In this document: in pieces, positions 1-5,331 of the stretch
Layout of the letters: each line of letters opens with the position of its first letter
Position numbering within the stretch: the first letter of the stretch is position 1
Source: Nostoc cf. edaphicum LEGE 07299
GTDB lineage: Bacteria; Cyanobacteriota; Cyanobacteriia; Cyanobacteriales; Nostocaceae
DNA length: 6,009 bases
Assembly (NCBI RefSeq): GCF_015207245.1
Contig: NZ_JADEXF010000255.1
Coordinates: forward strand, 1 to 6,009
Direction of reading: 5' to 3'
Made by a program: the position numbers and the translations under genes
The notes under the pieces: generated by a model
Told to the model about the DNA's origin: nothing
The model's database searches: none
The model's input: the letters and a program-made list of their open reading frames with translations, nothing else

Positions 1-263
1 CTCCTAATTCAGTCCGGGCATTAAAAACACTCAAAGATATTTTAGAACAGGAGTTTGAAGGAGTTTATGCTTTAAAAGTGATTGATGTACTGAAAAGCCC
101 GCAACTGGCGGAAGAAGATAAAATATTGGCCACACCAACATTATCTAAAATTTTGCCTCCACCCGTTCGCAAACTTATTGGGGATCTTTCAGATAGAGAA
201 AGAGTGTTGATTGGATTGGATTTGCTCTATGAAGAACTGAGTGAAGAAGATTTTGAAGAGTAA
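1..263 (+). CDS. kaiB: Circadian clock protein KaiB, 3' part (5' end outside window)
   Basis: KaiB is the thioredoxin-like, fold-switching clock protein that binds the CI ring of phosphorylated KaiC, sequesters KaiA and so drives the dephosphorylation phase. The open frame enters at the window edge (first full codon at 3, Pro) and gives 86 residues to TAA at 261-263. A GTG at 78 is an internal Val codon, not the start, because family sequence continues upstream of it ([18 protein letters not shown]). Visible family blocks are [39 protein letters not shown] and [11 protein letters not shown]. Compared from memory with the Thermosynechococcus protein, the first residue matches about position 19, so roughly 18 residues are missing. 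The Gly and Asp of IGLD match Gly89 and Asp91, whose substitution favours the fold-switched form; both are wild type here. The acidic tail ([10 protein letters not shown]) is typical. kaiC follows after 76 bp in the usual kaiBC order; the operon promoter lies outside the window. Confidence 0.97.
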   Translation, partial: PNSVRALKTLKDILEQEFEGVYALKVIDVLKSPQLAEEDKILATPTLSKILPPPVRKLIGDLSDRERVLIGLDLLYEELSEEDFEE

Positions 264-339
264 ATTTCTAATCATAAAAAATTGAGTCCAAAATTTAGTA
301 ATAAAAAAACAGGTTTTAATACCCTTTTGTTATCAAGCA

Positions 340-1902
340 ATGAGTCAAAACGAGCAAGTAGAACCAAAAAAACCACCAATAATTAGGGGTGTCGAAAAAA
401 TTCGGACGATGATCGAAGGGTTTGACGATATTAGTCATGGTGGTTTACCAATTGGTAGAACTACCTTGATTAGTGGTACATCCGGCACAGGTAAAACGTT
501 ATTCTCTCTTCAATTTCTCTATAACGGTATCACCTACTTTGATGAACCAGGAGTATTTGTAACCTTTGAAGAATCACCGAGTGATATTATTAAAAATGCC
601 AATATTTTTGGTTGGAACTTGCCCCGCTTAATCGAAGAAGGCAAGTTGTTTATTCTTGATGCATCTCCCGATCCAGAAGGCCAAGATATCGTTGGAAATT
701 TTGACCTTTCTGCACTCATTGAACGCTTACAATATGCCATCCGCAAATACAAAGCTAAACGAGTTTCAATCGACTCAATAACAGCGGTATTTCAGCAGTA
801 TGAAGCGATGGGAGTAGTGCGACGCGAAATTTTTCGTTTAGTAGCACGTCTCAAACTACTGAGTGTCACAACTTTAATTACCACTGAACGTAGTGAAGAA
901 TATGGGCCTGTTGCCTCTTTTGGTGTGGAAGAATTTGTTTCCGATAATGTAGTAATTGTTCGCAACGCTTTAGAAGGAGAACGCCGCCGCCGCACAATTG
1001 AAATTCTCAAATTGCGTGGCACAACTCACATGAAAGGCGAGTATCCCTTCACGATTACTAATGAAGGAGTTAACATCTTCCCACTGGGAGCAATGCGCTT
1101 AACTCAACGTTCCTCTAATATCAGGGTATCTTCTGGTGTCAAAACCTTAGATGAAATGTGCGGTGGTGGTTTCTTTAAAGATTCAATTATTTTGGCAACA
1201 GGAGCCACAGGTACTGGCAAAACCCTATTAGTAAGTAAATTTATTCAAGATGGCTGCCTGAATGGAGAACAGGCGATATTATTCGCTTATGAAGAATCAC
1301 GCGCCCAATTATCTCGTAATGCTTCCTCTTGGGGAATTGATTTTGAAGAATTAGAACATCAAGGTTTACTCAAAATAATCTGTACCTATCCTGAATCAAC
1401 TGGTTTAGAAGACCACTTACAAATTATTAAATCAGAAATTGCTATTTTCAAACCCGCTCGGATTGCTATTGATTCTCTATCAGCACTAGCTCGAGGAGTT
1501 ACGAATAACGCATTTCGGCAGTTTGTAATTGGTGTGACAGGTTATGCTAAACAAGAAGAAATTACTGGTTTCTTTACCAACACAACCGACCAATTTCTGG
1601 GAGCGCATTCGATTACTGATTCTCATATTTCCACGATTACCGATACAATTTTAATGTTACAGTACGTAGAAATTCGCGGAGAAATGTCGCGGGCAATTAA
1701 CGTATTCAAAATGCGCGGGTCTTGGCATGATAAAGGCATTCGTGAGTATAATATTACTGCTGACGGGCCCGAAATCAAAGATTCTTTCCGAAACTACGAA
1801 CGGATTATCAGCGGTGCTCCTACTCGCGTTAGTATCGATGAAAAGGCGGAACTTTCTCGCATTGTTAGACGTTTTGAAGACAAACAGAGTTCCGAACCCT
1901 AA
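340..1902 (+). CDS. kaiC: Circadian clock ATPase/autokinase/autophosphatase KaiC
   Basis: KaiC is the hexameric core of the cyanobacterial oscillator: its CI domain hydrolyses ATP and binds KaiB, and its CII domain autophosphorylates and dephosphorylates. The 520-residue product is one residue longer than S. elongatus KaiC and appears collinear with it, so standard numbering applies. CI has Walker A GTSGTGKT (46-53, Lys52), catalytic Glu77-Glu78 and Asp145. CII has Walker A GATGTGKT (288-295, Lys294), Glu318-Glu319 and Asp378. The phosphosites are intact: Thr426, Ser431 and Thr432 in ITDSHISTITDT. The C-terminal A-loop (about 488-497, RIISGAPTRV), which KaiA pulls out, is present, followed by a variable tail. 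The N-terminal 16-20 residues differ from S. elongatus, as is normal. ATG at 340 is chosen by length; no Shine-Dalgarno sequence is visible before it. All catalytic residues are in place, so this is a functional clock KaiC rather than a divergent KaiC-like ATPase. Confidence 0.99.
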   Translation: MSQNEQVEPKKPPIIRGVEKIRTMIEGFDDISHGGLPIGRTTLISGTSGTGKTLFSLQFLYNGITYFDEPGVFVTFEESPSDIIKNANIFGWNLPRLIEEGKLFILDASPDPEGQDIVGNFDLSALIERLQYAIRKYKAKRVSIDSITAVFQQYEAMGVVRREIFRLVARLKLLSVTTLITTERSEEYGPVASFGVEEFVSDNVVIVRNALEGERRRRTIEILKLRGTTHMKGEYPFTITNEGVNIFPLGAMRLTQRSSNIRVSSGVKTLDEMCGGGFFKDSIILATGATGTGKTLLVSKFIQDGCLNGEQAILFAYEESRAQLSRNASSWGIDFEELEHQGLLKIICTYPESTGLEDHLQIIKSEIAIFKPARIAIDSLSALARGVTNNAFRQFVIGVTGYAKQEEITGFFTNTTDQFLGAHSITDSHISTITDTILMLQYVEIRGEMSRAINVFKMRGSWHDKGIREYNITADGPEIKDSFRNYERIISGAPTRVSIDEKAELSRIVRRFEDKQSSEP

Positions 1903-1903
1903 A

Positions 1904-1953
1904 TTTAGTATCGTAGTATATTCTTTCCTAAGTTTAGTATCGTGCTATATTCT
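1904..1953. repeat. 21-bp direct repeat, two copies, 29-bp period
   Basis: Copy 1 is 1904-1924 and copy 2 is 1933-1953. Both begin TTTAGTATCGT and end TATATTCT and differ only at two adjacent bases (AG at 1915-1916 against GC at 1944-1945). The repeat starts two bases after the kaiC stop codon and ends about 50 bp before the downstream start. Each copy contains TATATT, which could serve as a -10 hexamer for the downstream gene. A paired operator for a DNA-binding protein or a chance local duplication are both possible. No T-rich hairpin terminator is seen here, so transcription could also read through from kaiC. Confidence 0.7.
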
Positions 1954-1995
1954 GTGGTGAAGAAAGGTTTTCTGCCGCTAGATTGATTTTCGTGT

Positions 1996-2001
1996 GAGGG
2001 A
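1996..2001 (+). promoter_or_regulatory. Ribosome binding site that decides the start of the TolC-family gene
   Basis: GAGGGA lies five to six bases before GTG at 2006. The alternative in-frame GTG at 1994 has no purine-rich site upstream and would overlap this one. The 2006 start also places a Lys at residue 2 and gives a signal peptide of normal length. Confidence 0.55.
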
Positions 2002-2005
2002 TGCG

Positions 2006-4219
2006 GTGAAAGGACAGCAATTATTTTATAGCTTCTTACCTGGTGTAACGGCAGCAGTTTTAACAACTCAGCCTGCTTGGGCTGGTACTGCGAAACTAAC
2101 TGGGGTACAACTGGCGTCTTCTCCTAGTGTTTTGACTTCTACTTATGGTCAAGGCTTGGTTGTGGACACCATAAATAGGCAACTGCCTAATAGTGCAAAT
2201 GTTAGTGTTCCAACCCTAGTACCTACTTTGGGTTTTACTAAACTTAGTATGAAACCTTTAAGTAATAACAGTATTCCCGTATTTACGGCTGAAAATACTG
2301 TTGTGCCAATAAAACAACTACTTAAGAAAGATAAAGGTAGATTTTTCAGTTTAACACCTACCTCTAATCCTTCCCAAGCTCAAAAGAACCAAAAACAGAG
2401 TAATTCAAGCGCTGATGGGCAGAAATTAAAGAAGAGAGTAGTTCCCAACTACACTTCAAAACCCCTTTTTGTCCAAAAAGAAATTTTGTCCCTGTCTTCT
2501 GCACAGCAGCCAGTGGTTCAAAAGATAAATACTGTTACTCAGTTGCAAACATTTTTACAAACTTCAGCTACAGGTGCAGGAGCAGCAAAACTGTTGTCAG
2601 CGCAGAGGTGTCCACAGGAGTTGAGCAAAAGCAAAACTGGCTCCTTGGCTGTGCTACTAACCTCAAGCACCTGCTTACGACAAAACGCTATTGGCCGCTT
2701 GGCTCAAAGTAATACCACGATTCCGACAGATTCGACGCCAATCACTGCGCCAGGAACTGTAACTCCTGTACCAGAGGGTTCGACGCCAACTTTAACTGCA
2801 CCAGGAACCGTAACTCCTGCACCAGGAGGTTCGGTGCAACCTTCTACTGTGCCAGGAAATGTAACTCCTGTGCCGTCAGGGCCGGTGCAAATTCCAGAGA
2901 ACCTGATTCCTAACTCAAATCCACTACAATTTCCCACCAAACCGGAGGAGGTGCAACTTCAAGGAAATCAGCCGATTACTTTGGCGCAGGCTCTGGAGTT
3001 GGCACGGCGTAATAATCGCGATCTACAGGTGTCTTTATTGGAGCTAGAACGCAATCGAGCGGCTCTACGAGCGGAGCAAGCTGCTTTATTGCCCACTCTG
3101 GGAGTTAGCACGGATCTGACTCGTAGTCAGTCTGCTAGCAGTCAGCTTGAGGATGAAGTAAACGGGCGAAATGGCTTGCTATCTAACCGAGATCAACCCA
3201 GTACATCTTTTTCTGGTCAAGCACAACTTTCATATAACCTTTATACTTCTGGGAGAGTGCAAGCTAGCATCAGAGCGGCTGAAGAACAGGTACGTTTCGG
3301 CGAGTTGGCTGTAGAAACTCAGTCTGAGACAATCCGTCTGAATGTTGCCAGAGACTACTACAATTTGCAACAAGCAGATGAACAAGTACGGATTGCCCAA
3401 TCGGCTGTGCTGAACTCTGAAGCTAGTTTGCGTGATGCAGAAGCTTTAGAGCGAGCTGGGGTTGGTACGCGGTTCGATGTGTTGCGATCGCAGGTGAATT
3501 TAGCAAATGCCCAACAAAATTTAACTAATGCTAGATCCCAGCAGACAATTTCCCGTCGTCAATTAGCAACTCGGATAAGTTTGCCGCAAGCAATAAATAT
3601 CAGTGCCGCTGACCCTGTACAATTAGCTGGTCTTTGGAACCCAACCCTAGAACAAAGTATTGTGTTGGCTTATCAAAATCGTCCAGAATTGCAACAGCAG
3701 TTAGCACAACGTAATATTAGCGAGCAACAGCGTAGGCAAGCTCTTGCGGAACTGGGGCCTCAAGTTAGTTTGGTCGCTAGCTATAACCTGCTAGACCAGT
3801 TCGATGATAATGTCAGCGTTACTGATGGTTATTCATTCGGAGTTAGGGCAACCCTAAATTTGTTTGATGGCGGAGCAGCAAGAGCAAGAGCAGCTCAAGA
3901 AAGAGCTAATATTGCGATCGCAGAAACTCAATTTGCTCAACAGCGCAACCAAATTCGCTTTGAGGTAGAACAAGCCTATTCTACCCAGCAATCTAGTTTG
4001 GAGAATGTTCAAACCGCTAATACCGCTTTAGAACAAGCTAGGGAAGCTCTACGTTTAGCGCGTTTGCGATTCCAAGCTGGTGTAGGTACTCAAACTGATG
4101 TCATTAACTCTGAAAATGACCTCACACAAGCTGAAGGTAATCGAGTCACAGCAATTTTGGATTACAACCGTGCTTTAGCTGATTTACAACGGTCTGTTAC
4201 CCTCAGAGCATTCCGCTAA
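2006..4219 (+). CDS. hgdD: TolC-family outer-membrane efflux protein, probably HgdD
   Basis: A TolC-type trimeric outer-membrane duct for tripartite export. In Anabaena the homologue HgdD acts with DevBCA to deposit heterocyst glycolipids and is also linked to drug and protein export. Counting from GTG 2006 (737 residues), residues 1-26 are a signal peptide (FLPGVTAAVLTTQPAWA, cleavage after AWA). Residues about 27-321 form a long extension rich in Ser, Thr, Pro and Gln, with the protein's only two cysteines (202, 223) and three 17-residue Pro/Thr repeats (248-298). Residues about 322-737 are two OEP repeats: the first starts at PITLAQALELARRNNRDLQ and has the strand motif YTSGR (413-417), the second has LFDGG (619-623). 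Long Gln/Ala-rich coiled helices follow each. GTG 1994 is an alternative start adding four residues. The name rests on the kaiC-adjacent position remembered for alr2887 and on the overall architecture; TolC family membership is secure, the heterocyst role is inferred. Confidence 0.93.
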   Translation: MKGQQLFYSFLPGVTAAVLTTQPAWAGTAKLTGVQLASSPSVLTSTYGQGLVVDTINRQLPNSANVSVPTLVPTLGFTKLSMKPLSNNSIPVFTAENTVVPIKQLLKKDKGRFFSLTPTSNPSQAQKNQKQSNSSADGQKLKKRVVPNYTSKPLFVQKEILSLSSAQQPVVQKINTVTQLQTFLQTSATGAGAAKLLSAQRCPQELSKSKTGSLAVLLTSSTCLRQNAIGRLAQSNTTIPTDSTPITAPGTVTPVPEGSTPTLTAPGTVTPAPGGSVQPSTVPGNVTPVPSGPVQIPENLIPNSNPLQFPTKPEEVQLQGNQPITLAQALELARRNNRDLQVSLLELERNRAALRAEQAALLPTLGVSTDLTRSQSASSQLEDEVNGRNGLLSNRDQPSTSFSGQAQLSYNLYTSGRVQASIRAAEEQVRFGELAVETQSETIRLNVARDYYNLQQADEQVRIAQSAVLNSEASLRDAEALERAGVGTRFDVLRSQVNLANAQQNLTNARSQQTISRRQLATRISLPQAINISAADPVQLAGLWNPTLEQSIVLAYQNRPELQQQLAQRNISEQQRRQALAELGPQVSLVASYNLLDQFDDNVSVTDGYSFGVRATLNLFDGGAARARAAQERANIAIAETQFAQQRNQIRFEVEQAYSTQQSSLENVQTANTALEQAREALRLARLRFQAGVGTQTDVINSENDLTQAEGNRVTAILDYNRALADLQRSVTLRAFR
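2747..2899 (+). repeat. Three in-frame 51-bp repeats in the TolC extension
   Basis: Units at 2747-2797, 2798-2848 and 2849-2899 encode APGTVTPVPEGSTPTLT, APGTVTPAPGGSVQPST and VPGNVTPVPSGPVQIPE. The first two units are closest, and the third has diverged. The 17-residue period keeps the reading frame. This is a flexible Pro/Thr linker just before the TolC barrel-and-tunnel domain, and copy number could vary between strains through replication slippage. Confidence 0.85.
3484..3491. repeat. HIP1 octamer GCGATCGC
   Basis: Copy of the highly iterated palindrome of cyanobacteria, inside the first OEP repeat of the TolC-family gene. The four copies in the window are all in its second half; none lies in kaiBC. 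Confidence 0.9.
3914..3921. repeat. HIP1 octamer GCGATCGC
   Basis: Second in-gene HIP1 copy, in the same sequence context as the first (TTGCGATCGCAG), within the second OEP repeat of the TolC-family gene. The octamer is read in different codon contexts in the two places (LRSQ and IAIAE). Confidence 0.9.
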
Positions 4220-4230
4220 TTAGCTGAAAC

Positions 4231-4332
4231 ATGACTGAATCAATACTTTTGACTGCTGTTGTGTTTTGTAATGCACTTTGCACCTGCTATCAGGGAATTA
4301 CAGAGTTCAGTAGGTTTATGATAAAAAGCTAA
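4231..4332 (+). CDS. Possible small protein of 33 residues, doubtful
   Basis: An ATG at 4231, 11 bases after the TolC stop codon, opens a 33-codon frame ending TAA at 4330-4332, two bases before the left arm of the strong terminator. The product starts MTESILLTAVVFCNALCTCY, a short hydrophobic stretch with three cysteines in seven positions, and ends with a basic SRFMIKS tail. It would be the last cistron of the kaiC-tolC block if that is one transcript. There is no clear ribosome binding site before it, and a frame this short can arise by chance in AT-rich DNA. I do not recognise it and assign no function. Confidence 0.2.
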   Translation: MTESILLTAVVFCNALCTCYQGITEFSRFMIKS

Positions 4333-4334
4333 CT

Positions 4335-4384
4335 AAAAGCCTCAATTATTCAGTGTATTTACTGAATAATTGAGGCTTTTTAGT
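4335..4384 (+). terminator. Strong intrinsic terminator downstream of the TolC-family gene
   Basis: A perfect 20-bp stem (4335-4354 with 4361-4380) closes on a six-base loop GTATTT. The arms begin AAAAGCCTCAATT and end AATTGAGGCTTTT, so the descending arm runs into a T tract followed by TAGT. Allowing one bulged T at 4381 adds three more pairs (ACT 4332-4334 with AGT 4382-4384). The A tract on the other side would let it work in both directions. It marks the end of the kai-tolC transcription block. Confidence 0.9.
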
Positions 4385-4423
4385 CCAAAAGGCAGTATTG
4401 TAAATTGTGATTTTTTAGAAATT

Positions 4424-4441
4424 CTTTAGCGATCGCTAAAG
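4424..4441. repeat. 18-bp perfect palindrome centred on HIP1
   Basis: CTTTAGCGATCGCTAAAG reads the same on both strands; the HIP1 octamer at 4429-4436 is its core, with five more symmetrical bases on each side. As an uninterrupted palindrome it has no loop, so it looks more like a dimeric protein-binding site or a HIP1 variant than a terminator. Confidence 0.85.
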
Positions 4442-4513
4442 GATAAAAAGAAAAAACTACGGTTTTCAAAGTAGACGTGTTTTATCTAATTCTTCCGGTA
4501 ACAAAACTTTTTT

Positions 4514-4540
4514 CGCTCCTCTGAAAAGAGGGTTAGGGAG
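4514..4540. repeat. Short dispersed-repeat-like hairpin
   Basis: CCTCT (4518-4522), loop GAAA, AGAGG (4527-4531), followed by GTTAGGGAGAAG. Purine-rich segments of the pattern CCTCT-GAAA-AGAGGG-TTAGGGAGA are, from memory, scattered in intergenic DNA of filamentous cyanobacteria. Only one copy lies in this window, so its repeat nature cannot be shown here. Confidence 0.4.
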
Positions 4541-4577
4541 AAGTCGTAGAGAAGGAGTTGTTTTTGTGAGGTCTGTA

Positions 4578-4604
4578 TTGGACTTAACAGAGAAGCGCTA
4601 TAGT
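4578..4604 (+). promoter_or_regulatory. Weak sigma-70-type promoter candidate
   Basis: TTGGAC (4578-4583) and TATAGT (4599-4604) are reasonable -35 and -10 hexamers, but the 15-bp spacer is shorter than the preferred 17. Transcription from it would start near 4611 and leave a leader of about 65 bases before ATG 4676. It lies after the strong terminator, where the downstream gene needs its own promoter. Confidence 0.3.
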
Positions 4605-4675
4605 CAAATTTGGACTAACATAACTGAGTGTTCGTAGTTTACCGCCGTAGGTATCGCTTGCCTTGTCAAAGACTC

Positions 4676-5053
4676 ATGACTAAAGTAACATCTCAAGAAA
4701 TTGCACAGTTTCGCTCTCAATTGGCAGACGATCCTAGCGATATGGAAGCGCTGGATTTGATTGAAGACTGTGATGGAGATTTGGAAGATGCAGCGATGAC
4801 GCTAGCTATCCGAGCAGGACAACAGCCAGAAAGAGCAAATTCCGAGTGGTTAGATGCCTTGGCTAGAAAATGGCGTGTGGTCATTTGCGAACAAGAATAT
4901 CGAGAAGATTTGCTTAATACTTCTCTTCAGAAGATGATGGAACATTTAAAAACAACGCCGACATTTCCTAAGATTTTGGCAACGCCAGTTTTGCTATATG
5001 TCCTCAAGCAAGGCGTAAACAATTTTTGTGAGCCACTAGATTTGCTAAAATGA
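4676..5053 (+). CDS. Conserved-type cytosolic protein of unknown function, 125 residues
   Basis: I cannot assign a function. The 125-residue product is soluble and mostly helical, with no signal peptide or membrane segment. Residues about 20-48 (DPSDMEALDLIEDCDGDLEDAA and on) form two short helices joined by CDGDLEDA, a pattern like UBA/EF-Ts-type three-helix domains in which an acidic or Gly-containing turn precedes a helix starting with Glu-x-Ala. This resemblance is by eye only. The rest (56-125) has a Trp-rich segment (W58, W66), a charged helix around EQEYREDLL and a hydrophobic block ILATPVLLYVLKQGVNNF. Cysteines are at 32, 71 and 118, with no metal-binding spacing. I chose ATG 4676: the alternative GTG 4628 immediately follows an in-frame stop and would add 16 mostly basic residues (MFVVYRRRYRLPCQRL) unlike the rest. 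Neither start has a good ribosome binding site. It stands alone between a strong terminator upstream and a weak hairpin downstream. Confidence 0.8.
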   Translation: MTKVTSQEIAQFRSQLADDPSDMEALDLIEDCDGDLEDAAMTLAIRAGQQPERANSEWLDALARKWRVVICEQEYREDLLNTSLQKMMEHLKTTPTFPKILATPVLLYVLKQGVNNFCEPLDLLK

Positions 5054-5062
5054 TCGGCCCAC

Positions 5063-5084
5063 ATTTTAATCTCACGATTAAAAT
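5063..5084 (+). terminator. AT-rich hairpin after the 125-residue protein gene
   Basis: A perfect 9-bp stem, ATTTTAATC (5063-5071) with GATTAAAAT (5076-5084), and a TCAC loop, ten bases after the stop codon. The stem is AT-rich and is followed by TGCGGC rather than a T run, so it would be a weak intrinsic terminator or an mRNA 3'-end stabiliser. Confidence 0.4.
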
Positions 5085-5098
5085 TGCGGCTACTCGAA

Positions 5099-5176
5099 CA
5101 TAGAGGCAAAGCGGCTTCAAAACCCTTAATAACCTTAGTCCGTGCAGGCGGACTACCCACTGCGTTTGTGTAGTCC
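5099..5176. repeat. Nostoc-type interspersed repeat fragment with alternative hairpins
   Basis: The core AACCTTAGTCCGTGCAGGCG is followed by GACT and, after a few bases, GCGTTTGTGTAGTCC. From memory, AACCTTAGTCCG...CGGACT...GTTTGTGTAG is a common intergenic repeat in Nostoc-like genomes. AGTCCG (5137-5142) pairs with CGGACT (5149-5154). GGACTAC (5150-5156) can instead pair with GTAGTCC (5170-5176), so the two stems exclude each other. The preceding AGCGGCTT (5110-5117) recurs at 5870-5877. Confidence 0.5.
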
Positions 5177-5212
5177 TTTCAGTGCTTTGGTGCAAGATGT
5201 GAGCCTGCTAAC

Positions 5213-5260
5213 CCTGATGTAAGTCTTGAAGTAATTCAGGTGTGTGACTTCTAGTCATAC
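5213..5260 (+). other. Two adjacent hairpins upstream of the membrane-protein gene
   Basis: CCTGA (5213-5217) pairs with TCAGG (5236-5240). Two bases later GTGTGACT (5242-5249) pairs with AGTCATAC (5253-5260) across the loop TCT, an 8-bp stem with one G-U pair. They lie 70-120 bp before ATG 5332. They could be a leader structure or part of a repeat. I recognise no known riboswitch. Confidence 0.3.
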
Positions 5261-5331
5261 GAGGTTGAATCGACCAGGACTGATACGCTGTTAATTAAGG
5301 CAAAACTTCTATTAGACAAATTGTAAAATCA

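Larger units (their letters stand above)
4385..4627. other. Intergenic region upstream of the 125-residue protein
   Basis: No convincing gene on either strand. The stretch holds the HIP1-centred palindrome at 4424-4441, a small CCTCT-GAAA-AGAGG hairpin at 4518-4531, an isolated AAGGAG before a 23-codon frame, a weak promoter candidate and an imperfect palindrome around CAAATTTG (4601-4617). Sequence before 4510 is AT-rich and featureless apart from the palindrome. Confidence 0.6.

Noticed and set aside
291..300. AAATTTAGTA shared by the kaiB-kaiC spacer and the start of the post-kaiC repeat (1901-1910)
   Set aside because: Ten AT-rich bases in common are easily explained by chance, and similarity does not extend beyond them.
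534..1022. Two - strand open frames (534-752 and 792-1022) inside kaiC
   Set aside because: They lie opposite conserved KaiC coding sequence, have no ribosome binding sites and encode Ser/Arg-rich sequence without a recognisable pattern.
1727..1960. + strand open frame overlapping the end of kaiC in another frame
   Set aside because: It overlaps the conserved KaiC C-terminus and only its last 19 codons leave kaiC; it runs through the direct repeat and has no initiation signal.
2704..2940. - strand open frame rich in Gly, Val and Pro
   Set aside because: It is the mirror image of the Pro/Thr repeat region of the TolC-family gene; its repetitiveness comes from the 51-bp coding repeats.
4628..4675. 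Extended N-terminus for the 125-residue protein from GTG 4628
   Set aside because: The added 16 residues are basic and unlike the rest, there is no ribosome binding site, and ATG 4676 gives a natural start.
5050..5103. 17-codon frame with ATGA overlap at the end of the 125-residue gene
   Set aside because: The ATGA overlap is suggestive of coupling, but the frame runs straight through the AT-rich hairpin and is too short to support.
4927..5195. Two overlapping - strand open frames (4927-5160 and 5004-5195)
   Set aside because: They span coding sequence of the + gene and the intergenic hairpins, overlap each other in different frames and show no family features.
5054..5331. tRNA, riboswitch or CRISPR in the hairpin-rich spacer
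   Set aside because: No cloverleaf with anticodon and T arm could be assembled, no regularly spaced repeat units exist, and no known riboswitch core was recognised.
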